A DNA stretch of 64,000 nucleotides from Acidobacteriaceae bacterium KBS 146 (GTDB taxonomy: Bacteria; Acidobacteriota; Terriglobia; Terriglobales; Acidobacteriaceae), in NCBI GenBank assembly GCA_000688615.1, contig JHVA01000001.1, forward strand, positions 3,100,001 to 3,164,000, read 5' to 3'. The translations under genes and the position numbers were made by a program. Shown one piece after another: positions 18,780-26,949 of the stretch (within the stretch, counting starts at the first letter, position 1; each line of letters starts with the position of its first letter). The notes below the pieces were generated by a model that was not told where the DNA came from, did no database searches, and saw only the letters and a list, made by a program, of their open reading frames with translations.

Positions 18780-19778
18780 TCACGAATTCCAGAACCGTTT
18801 CTTCTTCTCCGGTTTCTGGAATGACTTCAGCGAATTAGCGGCAGCGGCAGCAGCAGCCTTCCTCCGCTTCGCCTCGGGGCTCTCCATATTGTTCCGGTGC
18901 AATAGCTCCAGCGCCAGATCGCGGTACGTCTCGGCCCCTCGGGACCGTGCATCATAGAGCGCGACCGGCTTCCCATGACTGGGAGCCTCTGCAAGGCGCA
19001 CGTTGCGCGGAATCGACGTCTTCAGCAGCTTGTCATCGAAGAATGCCTTCAGATTCTCCGTAACCTGCATTGCCAGATTAGTGCGATCGTCGTACATGGT
19101 CAGCAACACACCTTCAAGGGCCAGCTTGGGGTTGAAGCTCGCGCTCACGCGGTCCATCGTGGACATCAGCTCCGAGATGCCCTCCAGCGCGAAGTACTCC
19201 GCCTGCATCGGAACCAGAAGACCGTCGGCGGCCACCAGCGCGTTTAGCGTGAGCAGATCGAGCGCCGGCGGGCAGTCCAGCAGGATAAAGGGGAACTGCG
19301 AGCGAACCGGCTCGATCGCCTCGCGTAACCGGTACTCCCGGCGATCTGCCGAGATCAGCTCGATCGTCGCGCCTACGAGGTTTTTGCTCGAGGGAACCAG
19401 CTTCAGGTTCTCGATTTCGGTCGGAAGAATGCTCTCCGCCAGCGTGGCATGGCCCAGCAGAAGGTCGTAGGTACTGTTCCGGTGCTCCTCGTCGTCCCCC
19501 TGCCGGGCGACGCCAAGGCCTCCCGAGGAGTTCGCCTGCGGGTCGCAGTCGATGAGGAGCGTCGGAATCCCTTCCAACGCGAACGAAGCCGCCAGGTTGA
19601 TCGCGGTCGTTGTCTTGCCCACGCCACCCTTCTGGTTCACGATGGCGATCACACGGGACGGCGCCGTAGTCTTTTTCTCATCCGCCGTGGTCGTCGTCGA
19701 GTGCTGAGCCTTGGCCGAGCCGTTTGGGGTAGGAGTTTCTTCAGATCGCGTTTTTGGAGAGGAGCTAGGCGTTGTCAT
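18780..19778 (-). CDS. parA: Chromosome-partitioning ATPase ParA/Soj
   Basis: 332 residues. After a disordered Ser/Thr/Lys-rich leader of about 40 residues comes the deviant Walker [20 protein letters not shown], then [16 protein letters not shown] (A' motif), [20 protein letters not shown] (Walker B) and the C-terminal [19 protein letters not shown] typical of Soj-type ParA. The C-terminus is an Ala/Lys-rich tail. It works with ParB-parS in origin segregation. Genes follow the order rsmG-parA-parB on the minus strand. Confidence 0.97.
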   Translation of the reverse strand: MTTPSSSPKTRSEETPTPNGSAKAQHSTTTTADEKKTTAPSRVIAIVNQKGGVGKTTTAINLAASFALEGIPTLLIDCDPQANSSGGLGVARQGDDEEHRNSTYDLLLGHATLAESILPTEIENLKLVPSSKNLVGATIELISADRREYRLREAIEPVRSQFPFILLDCPPALDLLTLNALVAADGLLVPMQAEYFALEGISELMSTMDRVSASFNPKLALEGVLLTMYDDRTNLAMQVTENLKAFFDDKLLKTSIPRNVRLAEAPSHGKPVALYDARSRGAETYRDLALELLHRNNMESPEAKRRKAAAAAAANSLKSFQKPEKKKRFWNS

Positions 19779-19924
19779 CGCAATACCAAGAGGTTAGCGG
19801 CCTATGACGGGAAGGGCAATCCTTGTAGCTTGTGCAGAACCAGTCATGCCCTGTGGAGAACATGTGGAAGCTCCAAATCCTTAGGAAAATGAAAGGTTTC
19901 TCGGGAGGCTCGTGTGGAAATCTT

Positions 19925-19940
19925 TGTTCCACGTGGAACA
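19925..19940. promoter_or_regulatory. parS-like site 1
   Basis: TGTTCCACGTGGAACA, a perfect 16-bp palindrome that differs from canonical parS (TGTTTCACGTGAAACA) by one symmetrical pair. It lies between parA and rsmG. Confidence 0.9.
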
Positions 19941-19963
19941 TTTTGGACCTTATTTTTCTGGAA

Positions 19964-19979
19964 TGTTTCACGTGGAACA
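19964..19979. promoter_or_regulatory. parS-like site 2
   Basis: TGTTTCACGTGGAACA: left half canonical, right half of the local variant, one mismatch to canonical parS. It abuts the rsmG stop codon (19981). Confidence 0.9.
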
Positions 19980-19980
19980 T

Positions 19981-20589
19981 CTAGATGCGAGCTATCCTCA
20001 GGAGGATCCCATCCTGCCTCCCCGGAACTGGCACCTTTTCTTCCTCCCGGAATCCCTCGGGCGTTGCCGTCTTTCCAGTGGCCAGCAGGACCATCTGCAC
20101 CGCCACCCGAAGGGAGGCCGCGTCGAGCGCAGACCTCATGTTATCTACAGCTCGAAGCGTTACGGTGTGAAACTTTAGGCTCTCTGGCATGGTCTCTGCC
20201 CGTCCCGCCCAGACCTCAACGTTGCCGAGCCCCAGGGTTCGGACGACCTCCCGGAGAAAGGTAGCCTTCTTGTTCTGGGATTCGGCGAGGGTGATTTGAA
20301 TCTGTGGACGGAGCAGGGCGATAGGAATCCCGGGAAAACCGGCACCGGAGCCCAGATCCAGAAGGGTTTCCGGCAAATTCGGCCCCAGATGCTGTCCAGC
20401 GAAGAGGCTCTCGCCGAAGTGCCGCCGCACCATCTCTTCCGGCGAACGAATCGCCGTTAGGTTCGTCCGGCTATTCCACCGCACCAGCAGGTCAAGATAT
20501 TCCGAGAGTTGAGAGGCCAGCTTCGGAATAATAGGAGTGAGGTAAGGCCCGAGAAGGGTTACGATCTCAGATTCGGGGAGAACAGGCAT
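19981..20589 (-). CDS. rsmG: 16S rRNA (guanine527-N7)-methyltransferase RsmG
   Basis: 202 residues. The SAM-binding motif I is ETLLDLGSGAGFPGIPIALL; the family-typical NLTAIRSPEEMVRRHFGESL precedes it and LAESQNKKATFLREV follows. It methylates N7 of G527 in the 530 loop of 16S rRNA, and its loss gives low-level streptomycin resistance in other bacteria. Two parS sites lie downstream and three upstream, one only 20 bp from the start codon, so ParB spreading may affect its expression. mnmG is not adjacent. Confidence 0.95.
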   Translation of the reverse strand: MPVLPESEIVTLLGPYLTPIIPKLASQLSEYLDLLVRWNSRTNLTAIRSPEEMVRRHFGESLFAGQHLGPNLPETLLDLGSGAGFPGIPIALLRPQIQITLAESQNKKATFLREVVRTLGLGNVEVWAGRAETMPESLKFHTVTLRAVDNMRSALDAASLRVAVQMVLLATGKTATPEGFREEEKVPVPGRQDGILLRIARI

Positions 20590-20608
20590 GCCCTGTCAGT
20601 ATCGCAGA

Positions 20609-20624
20609 TGTTCCACGTGGAACA
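20609..20624. promoter_or_regulatory. parS-like site 3
   Basis: TGTTCCACGTGGAACA, a perfect palindrome 20 bp upstream of the rsmG start. Confidence 0.9.
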
Positions 20625-20669
20625 AGGTGACTATGAAACGGTTTCACAGTCACACTAATCTTAGTGGAG

Positions 20670-20685
20670 TGTTCCACGTGGAACG
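20670..20685. promoter_or_regulatory. parS-like site 4
   Basis: TGTTCCACGTGGAACG; the last base breaks the palindrome. It lies between rsmG and the C26-type peptidase gene. Confidence 0.85.
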
Positions 20686-20711
20686 TTCACGCAGACGCCG
20701 GGCCAGAGGCA

Positions 20712-20727
20712 TGTTCCACGTGGAACA
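20712..20727. promoter_or_regulatory. parS-like site 5
   Basis: TGTTCCACGTGGAACA, a perfect palindrome 11 bp downstream of the stop of the peptidase C26 gene. Confidence 0.9.
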
Positions 20728-20737
20728 TGTCCCGCAT

Positions 20738-21526
20738 TTAGGACGACGAGGCCACGGAAGCATGAATGGCCCGGGGCTGCCATCCACCTGCCTCCGCCAC
20801 AAACCGCTCAAAGAGCGCCTTTGAGGCTGGGCTAAGGTCATAGGTACGCTCCGGGTGCCACTGAACACCCAAAACGAAGTGCGCGTCCGGGTTTTGCTGG
20901 TCCTGGCCCCCTTCAATCGCCTCCACCACGCCGTCCTCGGTGCTGCGAGCCACAACCCGTAGGCCATCCCCGGGGATTCCAATCGCCTGATGATGGCTGG
21001 AGTTGATGGGAAGCCGCAGAAAGCCATCCTGTTCAGGGGCTTCTTCCTTGGAAAGGAGTCTTCCGATGCGGGAGCCGGGAAGCACGGCGGCGGTATGAGC
21101 GACCGCCACGGTCCGTCCCGCTGAGTGGTTCACAGGGACGGGGGACAGATCCTGGATGAGCGTGCCTCCGCGCCAGACGTTCAATGACTGGGTTCCGAAG
21201 CAGATGGTCAGCAGGGGCTTATAGAGGTTGTGGGCGTCCTGGATGAGAAGCTCATCCACGTTCTCGCGGGCCGGGTCGGCTGGATTGCACTCCGGAATGG
21301 GGTCGTGACCGTATTTGTGCGGATTGACGTCGGCGGGGGAGCCTGGAAGGAGCACGCCCTGGCAGGTGTTGATAAGGTCCGCGGTCTCGCGGGGAGAGAG
21401 ATTGAGGGGAATCTCTACCGGCTCGCCTCCGGCCCGACGGATGGCCTCGGCGTACTGGGCCCAGGAACGAGCGTTGTATTCAGGATTGTTGCTGGTCGGA
21501 ATCGGGATGGCGATGCGCGGTCTCAT
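20738..21526 (-). CDS. Gamma-glutamyl-gamma-aminobutyrate hydrolase-like (peptidase C26) protein
   Basis: 262 residues with the class-I glutamine-amidotransferase fold. GVLLPGSPADVNPHKYG is the PuuD-type N-terminal loop; TICFGTQSLNV carries the nucleophile Cys; FVLGVQWHPERTYD carries the catalytic His with the following Glu; NSSHHQAIG is the usual connecting strand. PuuD relatives hydrolyse gamma-glutamyl amides in putrescine breakdown, but no puu genes are nearby, so the substrate is open. Cytoplasmic. It is flanked at its 3' side by parS sites. Confidence 0.88.
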   Translation of the reverse strand: MRPRIAIPIPTSNNPEYNARSWAQYAEAIRRAGGEPVEIPLNLSPRETADLINTCQGVLLPGSPADVNPHKYGHDPIPECNPADPARENVDELLIQDAHNLYKPLLTICFGTQSLNVWRGGTLIQDLSPVPVNHSAGRTVAVAHTAAVLPGSRIGRLLSKEEAPEQDGFLRLPINSSHHQAIGIPGDGLRVVARSTEDGVVEAIEGGQDQQNPDAHFVLGVQWHPERTYDLSPASKALFERFVAEAGGWQPRAIHASVASSS

Positions 21527-21703
21527 GGCTGTAGCACCATGATACGGCGCGGAGAATCCAGGGAACAGATGCGGCAGAATCTATGTCAGATATGGGGGAG
21601 TTGCGCGACGCGAGGCTAAATCTCGCCAGACCCCACCGTACTACCTGTTTGCGAGGTAACAAGCTGATTTTGGTAGTTAGGATGTGTCGATTTTCGGTTC
21701 GGG

Positions 21704-22513
21704 TCAGCTCAGGTGCGGGTGGTGCGCAAGATAGGTGTCAGTGATGATTGTGAGCAGGCGTTCGGTCAGGGAGTCGGCGTCACGCGTGGTGAGCCCGGTA
21801 GTGGGGATGGGGTCACCGACGACGACCGAGAGCGGCCGGGGATGCAGATGATAGGTGTGAATGGGCAAGAGCTCGTAGGTCCCGACCAGCGTAATAGGTA
21901 CGATCGGAACCTGTGCCTTGATCGCCATATAGGCCGCGCCGGAGACAAATGGCTGGGGGCGTCCAGTGGAGGTTCGTCCGCCTTCAGGAAAGATAACCAG
22001 CGGGAGGCCGTGCTTGAGGGTCTGGACGCCGCGGTTGAGGCTGGCGACTGCGGTGCGGGCGCTTGACTGATCGACGGGGACCTGACCGGAGCGCTGAAGG
22101 TACCAGCCAATAAAAGGGATCTTCCAGAGCGCCTGCTTGGCGAGGATGCGGAACTGAAAAGGAAGCCGGGCGAAGAGTACCGGCGTGTCGTAGTAACTAA
22201 GATGGTTCGCGACATAAACGGCGGTGGGGTGGGTGCGCAGCTTCTCTTCGCCAATGAGGGTGACGGGGGAGAGCGAGAGGATAAGGAGGGTTCGGGCCCA
22301 GAGGTGCGCGATAAAGTGCTGCTGGCGTCCTGAGCTATCCCACACGCCGCAGATCAGCGAGATGCAGCCGAAGAAGGCGGTCGCGATGGCGATGAGCGGA
22401 AGAAGGACGAGATAGGTGAGCCAGCGGAAGAGGACCGGCGCGGGTGGAGGAGCGCTGGCGGAAGGAGAGGTCGAAGCGGGATTGAGGGTGGTGGTGGGTT
22501 CAGGCACGCGCAC
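21704..22513 (-). CDS. plsC: 1-acyl-sn-glycerol-3-phosphate acyltransferase (PlsC family)
   Basis: 269 residues from a GTG start. One membrane helix (WLTYLVLLPLIAIATAFFGC) precedes the acyltransferase domain. Motif I is NHLSYYDTPVLF (the HX4D pair), motif II QRSGQVPVDQ, motif III FPEGGRTSTGRPQPF, and motif IV VPIVPITLVGT. It acylates lysophosphatidic acid to phosphatidic acid at the inner membrane. The start lies 14 bp inside the 3' end of folC, so the two are translationally coupled. Confidence 0.88.
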   Translation of the reverse strand: MRVPEPTTTLNPASTSPSASAPPPAPVLFRWLTYLVLLPLIAIATAFFGCISLICGVWDSSGRQQHFIAHLWARTLLILSLSPVTLIGEEKLRTHPTAVYVANHLSYYDTPVLFARLPFQFRILAKQALWKIPFIGWYLQRSGQVPVDQSSARTAVASLNRGVQTLKHGLPLVIFPEGGRTSTGRPQPFVSGAAYMAIKAQVPIVPITLVGTYELLPIHTYHLHPRPLSVVVGDPIPTTGLTTRDADSLTERLLTIITDTYLAHHPHLS

Positions 22514-24017
22514 CTTCTTCAGCGAGATGGGAGGCGAAGATCATCGAGCGAAGCTCGCCGACGAGATAGACCGATCCGGTGGCGATGATAATGCCGTTCT
22601 TCGGAGTCGTGACGCGAGCCTGGGTGAGAGCAGCTTCGAGGCTGGGGCAGCTGTCGGCGGGAATCTCTAGGGCATGGGCGGCCTCAGCGAGGTCATCGAG
22701 CGACGCTGCGCGCGGGCTGTTGATAGGTGCGAAGAGGATGCGGTCCTGGGAGCGATCCGGCGACGAGGGATCGAAGAGGGGAAGGAGAATCTGGCTCATC
22801 TCGCGAAGGTCCTTGTCGCGGAGACAGGAGAAGAGAAGGGTTCGGGGCGTCTCCTCGGGCAGCTGCGCGAGAGCGGCGCGGAGAGTCCAGGCACCAGCAG
22901 GGTTGTGGGCGACGTCCAGCAGCAGCGGAGCGGAGTCGCGAAGGGGGAGGAGCTCGAGGCGGCCAGGCCAGCGGGTGTTTCGAATGCCGGCTTCGATCTG
23001 CGATCTGCTGATCTTGTAACTGATTCTGTTACGTTCTGACAAATTGTAACCGGATGGGTTACGTAATTCTTCTGCCGCGGCGATTGCCAGGGCGATATTT
23101 CTTTGCTGATGCTGTCCGAGGAGAGGTGAATTGACGAGCAAGGGTTCTCCCGCGAGGGTGATGGTGTAACGGTTGCGCGGGAGTTGCTGGAAGCCAGTCT
23201 TCTCTCCATCGGGATGGAGAAGCTTCTCGGCTGTAGGGATGTAGTTGGCGGCGCTGATGGCGTGGAGATCGAGGGCGGCTGCGGCCTCGCCGATGGCCTG
23301 ATTGGCCTCGGGGTGCTGGGGCAGGGTGATGAGGGTCCCGTAGGGACGGAGAATGCCGGCTTTTTCGCGGGTGATCTCGGCGATGGTGTTGCCGAGGTAG
23401 TCCTGGTGATCGAGGGAGATGTCGGTGAGGATGGAGATCAGGGGATCGACGATGTTGGTGGCGTCGAGGCGTCCTCCCAGGCCGACCTCGAGGATGGCGA
23501 TGTCGATGGGGGCTGCTGGCAGTGCGGAATGCGGCGGTTCCTCCCGCGCGGCTTCGCTCAGGGCTGGCTCTGCGGTGTTACCGGCGAAGTAGAGAAAGGC
23601 GAGGGCGGTGAGGGTCTCGAAGAAGCTGGGTTGATGGGGAAGCTCGCCGGTTGCTACCAGGCGCTCGGCGGCGGAGTCGACCTGAAAGTAGAGGCGGGCG
23701 AAGTCCTCGTCGGAGATGGGCTCGCCGTTGATGCAGATGCGCTCGTTGACGCGGGAGAGGTGAGGAGAGGTATAGAGAGCGGTGCGATACCCCGCAGCCG
23801 TGAGGATGCTGGCCAGGGTGGAGGCAGTCGAGCCCTTGCCGTTGGTTCCGGCGATGAGGATGGAGGGAAAGCGTTGCTGCGGGTCGCCGAGGGCGTGGGC
23901 GAGCGTGCGCATGTGAGCCAGGTCGAACTTACGCCGAATTCCGGCGGGAGCGGAGGGATCGGGGGCGAGCTCAAGACCGCGGGCGTACAGGTGACCGACC
24001 GCTGCACTGTAGGACAT
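22500..24017 (-). CDS. folC: Bifunctional dihydrofolate/folylpolyglutamate synthase FolC
   Basis: 505 residues. Mur-ligase-type ATP loop SILIAGTNGKGSTASTLASI, YTSPHLSRVNERICINGEPI (folate/omega loop), IDIAILEVGLGGRLDATNIV, SLDHQDYLGNTIAEITREKAGI and a C-terminal LLLDVAHNPAGAWTLRAAL. The enzyme adds glutamate to dihydropteroate and then to folates. It is longer than the roughly 420 residues of E. coli FolC, mainly from insertions in acidic/proline loops (for example after FAGNTAEPALSEAAREEPPH). It overlaps plsC and is divergent from the ECF41 gene. Confidence 0.94.
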   Translation of the reverse strand: MSYSAAVGHLYARGLELAPDPSAPAGIRRKFDLAHMRTLAHALGDPQQRFPSILIAGTNGKGSTASTLASILTAAGYRTALYTSPHLSRVNERICINGEPISDEDFARLYFQVDSAAERLVATGELPHQPSFFETLTALAFLYFAGNTAEPALSEAAREEPPHSALPAAPIDIAILEVGLGGRLDATNIVDPLISILTDISLDHQDYLGNTIAEITREKAGILRPYGTLITLPQHPEANQAIGEAAAALDLHAISAANYIPTAEKLLHPDGEKTGFQQLPRNRYTITLAGEPLLVNSPLLGQHQQRNIALAIAAAEELRNPSGYNLSERNRISYKISRSQIEAGIRNTRWPGRLELLPLRDSAPLLLDVAHNPAGAWTLRAALAQLPEETPRTLLFSCLRDKDLREMSQILLPLFDPSSPDRSQDRILFAPINSPRAASLDDLAEAAHALEIPADSCPSLEAALTQARVTTPKNGIIIATGSVYLVGELRSMIFASHLAEEGARA

Positions 24018-24194
24018 AGAGGTATTTTAGGCGGTGTACGGGACGGGGGCCAGCCTGCAGGATGTGGTTGTGGAGAAGACGGATATTCATGGGTGAGTCT
24101 TGTGAGTTTGTCTTGATTCGATTAATGGTGCGGTGTGTGTGGCGATCCGCGTGTGGATGCTCCTAGAATAATGATTGTGGCGCTGGAGCACGGT

Positions 24195-25118
24195 ATGGTG
24201 ACGAGCGAGCTGGATGATGCTGCGAGTGTTTTCCTGAGTGTGCGTTCCCGGCTGTTTGGGATTGCGTACCGTATGCTGGGCAGCGCGAATGAGGCCGAGG
24301 ACCTGGTGCAGGAGACGTGGATTCGGTGGCAGGGTACGGACCGCTCGACGGTGCTGGATCCGGCGGCGTTTCTTGCGACGATCACGATCCGGCTGGCGTT
24401 GAACATGGCGCAGTCGGCACGGGCTCGCCGTGAGACCTATATTGGGCCGTGGCTTCCGGAGCCGGTCGATACCAGAGACGATCCATACCTTGGGGCGGAG
24501 CGCGGAGAGGCGCTGTCGCTTGCTGTGCTGATTCTGCTGGACAAGCTTTCGCCTGCGGAGCGGGCGGCCTACGTGCTGCGGGAGGCGTTCGATTATCCGT
24601 ACTCCAGGATTGCCGAGTTGCTGGAGAGCACGGAGGTAAATGCGCGCCAGATCGTCTCGCGGGCACGACGTCATGTTGCCGATGGAGTTCGGGCCTCGGC
24701 CCAGCCGGTTGAACCGGAGGAGCAGGGCAAGCTGCTGGAGGCCTTTATGCGAGCTGCCCGGAAGGGTGAAATTGCGGAGCTGGAAGGGCTGTTTGCCGAA
24801 GGGGTGGTCTCCACAACCGACGGCAACGGCGTCGTGAACGCTGCGCGGAAGCCAGTGGACGGACGGGAGAAGGTGGCGAAGTTTATTGCCAGCTTCGCAT
24901 GGCACTTCTGGGCCGATGCAACGTTTGCGCTGGTGGAGGCCAATGGGAGGCCCGGTCTGCTTGTTTCGCGGAATGGTGAGGTGTACGTCTTCGCCGCGGT
25001 GGAGATGTCGGACGAGGGAATCGAGGAGATTCACTGGGTGATGAATCCGGAGAAGCTGGCGCGAATTGCGAAGTCGTGGCCGAAGCCGGGGGACACCGCT
25101 TCGTTGCTGCAGCACTGA
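24195..25118 (+). CDS. ECF41-type RNA polymerase sigma factor with C-terminal SnoaL domain
   Basis: 307 residues from ATG 24195 (GGAG 6 bases upstream); upstream GTG/ATG codons would only extend it. Sigma2 is SVRSRLFGIAYRMLGSANEAEDLVQETWIRW; sigma4 is LSPAERAAYVLREAFDYPYS...LLESTEVNARQIVSRARRH. The roughly 110-residue C-terminal extension is a SnoaL-like domain with VVSTTDGNG in place of the family DGGG motif and NPEKLARI matching the NPDKL motif that contacts the sigma core in ECF41. In that family the extension replaces an anti-sigma factor. The usual neighbour (carboxymuconolactone decarboxylase, oxidoreductase or epimerase) is absent. Confidence 0.9.
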   Translation: MVTSELDDAASVFLSVRSRLFGIAYRMLGSANEAEDLVQETWIRWQGTDRSTVLDPAAFLATITIRLALNMAQSARARRETYIGPWLPEPVDTRDDPYLGAERGEALSLAVLILLDKLSPAERAAYVLREAFDYPYSRIAELLESTEVNARQIVSRARRHVADGVRASAQPVEPEEQGKLLEAFMRAARKGEIAELEGLFAEGVVSTTDGNGVVNAARKPVDGREKVAKFIASFAWHFWADATFALVEANGRPGLLVSRNGEVYVFAAVEMSDEGIEEIHWVMNPEKLARIAKSWPKPGDTASLLQH

Positions 25119-25187
25119 CAGAAGCCGTCTCAATTTTTGAGAAATGCTGCGTGCGGCAGCTGAAGATATCGCAGAGGAGGGAGCAGG

Positions 25188-25592
25188 GTGGAATCGTTTT
25201 GTTTGTCACCGGTCGGGTATGTTCGCTCGGGGTTGCAGGGGCGGGTTGACGCTCCTCGGCAGGCGCGGGAAGGGGCTCCGGAGGCGCGGATCGAGATTCT
25301 GCCTGCGTTTCGGGAGGCTGCGGCGGAGATCGGGAGTGGGGATGAGATCTGGGTTCTGACGTGGCTGCATCAGTCGGAGCGCTCAACCCTGAGGGTCCAT
25401 CCGCGTTCTGATCCGCGCAATCCGCTGACGGGAGTGTTTGCGACACGCAGTCCGGACCGGCCGAATCCGATCGGACTACACCGTGTGAGGGTGACCGGGG
25501 TGGGGGAGGGCTGGGTGCAGGTGGAGCATCTCGAGGCGATCGATGGAACTCCGGTGGTGGACCTGAAGCCGGTTCTCGAGGGTGGGTTTTAG
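25188..25592 (+). CDS. trmO: tRNA (N6-threonylcarbamoyladenosine37-N6)-methyltransferase TrmO/TsaA-like
   Basis: 134 residues from GTG 25188, preceded by GAGGAGGGAGCA. SPVGYVRSGLQGRVDAPRQ is the family N-terminus, VLTWLHQSER and RVHPRSDPRNPLTGVFATRS follow, and the signature RSPDRPNPIGLHRVRV is intact. The enzyme uses SAM to methylate t6A at position 37 of some tRNAs. The protein stops after the TsaA domain, as short members do. It follows the ECF41 gene by 69 bp on the same strand. Confidence 0.85.
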   Translation: MESFCLSPVGYVRSGLQGRVDAPRQAREGAPEARIEILPAFREAAAEIGSGDEIWVLTWLHQSERSTLRVHPRSDPRNPLTGVFATRSPDRPNPIGLHRVRVTGVGEGWVQVEHLEAIDGTPVVDLKPVLEGGF

Positions 25593-25661
25593 GGAGCTGC
25601 GGCGACGTGTCCAACACGGTCGATCGAGGCAGCATCTCCACCAGATATAGAGGCAGGTGTC

Positions 25662-26078
25662 TTGAAGCAGTCAGTACATCACTTTACGATTTCGACACGG
25701 GGCAAGGGACTTTATGAGTTCACGCGGACACTGAGCGAATGGGTCAGAGACCAGAAGATACACACCGGCCTTCTGACCATCTTTTGCCGGCACACCTCAG
25801 CTTCTCTGCTGGTGCAGGAGAACGCCGATCCCACAGTACAAGGCGATATCCTCTCGTACTTCGATCGGCTGGCTCCGGACGATGGGCCGTATGAGCACAA
25901 TTACGAGGGGCTCGACGATATGCCCGCTCATTTGAAGACAGCTCTGACGCAAGTGCAGCTCTCGATCCCGGTGATCGATGGGGGCCTTGTGCTCGGTACC
26001 TGGCAAGGCGTGTACCTCTTCGAGCATCGAGTGCGGCCCCATCGTCGGGAGATCGTGCTTCACCTTCTTGGAGAATAG
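25662..26078 (+). CDS. YjbQ/UPF0047 family protein (secondary thiamine-phosphate synthase-like)
   Basis: 138 residues, TTG start with AGGTGTC upstream. The UPF0047 signatures GLLTIFCRHTSASLLVQENA, the DGPYEHNYEGLDDMPAH loop, IPVIDGGLVLGTWQGVYLFE and a C-terminal HRREIVLHLLG are complete. The family is compact and trimeric; some members show weak thiamine-phosphate synthase activity, but the physiological role is unsettled. It lies 69 bp after trmO on the same strand. Confidence 0.88.
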   Translation: MKQSVHHFTISTRGKGLYEFTRTLSEWVRDQKIHTGLLTIFCRHTSASLLVQENADPTVQGDILSYFDRLAPDDGPYEHNYEGLDDMPAHLKTALTQVQLSIPVIDGGLVLGTWQGVYLFEHRVRPHRREIVLHLLGE

Positions 26079-26291
26079 GCCGGGTCATCGCGGATCACTT
26101 TTGAGAAGCCGACTTCTTAGTCCTGACGGATGTACCGGGTTAGCCCCGAGACCCGCCGCGGCATCGAGCACGCAAAATTTCTGGAATGATCTGTCGAAAG
26201 CTGGTTCAGCTGTTCGTCGTTATAGTGAAGGCCGGATCAGCAGGCAAAGATCATCTCAAGGAAAGACGTGCAGCAACATACGGAGACTCAA

Positions 26292-26873
26292 ATGAGAAAG
26301 CTCAGAATCATGGAACACATCTCGCTGGATGGGGTGATCCAGCACTCCGCCGATGGCGGCGATTTTCCTTACAGCGACTGGAGCGCGCCCTATAGGACTC
26401 CCGCTGGTCGCGATGCCGTGCTTGCGGCGTATGGCGAGAGATTTGATCTGCTGCTTGGCCGCCGCACCTACGATCTCTGGTCGGGCTACTGGCCGAAGGG
26501 GCCGAGCAGCCCGATGGCGGACCGCCTGAATGCGGCGACTAAATATATCGCTACCCACCGTCCGGAGAGCCTTGAATGGGGCCCGTTCAAGGGCATTGGA
26601 CCGGACATCGTCGAGGACATTCGCCGCATTAAGTCCGAGGCCGGCCCGGACCTAATCCTCTCGGGTAGCTCCACGCTGACATCGACGCTGCTCGCACATG
26701 GGCTTGCGGATGAAGTGGTGCTAATCGTCTCTCCGGTCCTGCTGGGTACGGGGAAGCGCTTCTTCGCGGAGGGAACCCCGGCACGCTCGTTCGAGCTTAT
26801 CGACACGAAAGCTTTCCCTTCCGGCATCATCATGAATACTTACAAGGCCGCCGGGCCTTTGAAGAACGGATAG
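26292..26873 (+). CDS. Dihydrofolate reductase-like (RibD C-terminal) family protein
   Basis: 193 residues from ATG 26292 (GGAG 5 bases upstream). It begins MRKLRIMEHISLDGVIQ, as does the RibD_C/DHFR-like family, with FDLLLGRRTYDLWSGYWP, an IVEDIRRIKSE helix, DLILSGSSTLTSTLLAHGL and DEVVLIVSPVLLGTGKRFF. Members bind NADPH and are often called YyaP/YwjB-like; true substrates are mostly unknown. GTG 26268 (AAGGAAAG upstream) is an alternative start. It follows yjbQ after 213 bp. Confidence 0.85.
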   Translation: MRKLRIMEHISLDGVIQHSADGGDFPYSDWSAPYRTPAGRDAVLAAYGERFDLLLGRRTYDLWSGYWPKGPSSPMADRLNAATKYIATHRPESLEWGPFKGIGPDIVEDIRRIKSEAGPDLILSGSSTLTSTLLAHGLADEVVLIVSPVLLGTGKRFFAEGTPARSFELIDTKAFPSGIIMNTYKAAGPLKNG

Positions 26874-26949
26874 GTCCGAGGATGTGAAGAACGGATGCGA
26901 CTGTGCTCGGGATGAGGCTTCCTCAAGCTGTGGCTGTCAGGAGAGCAAC

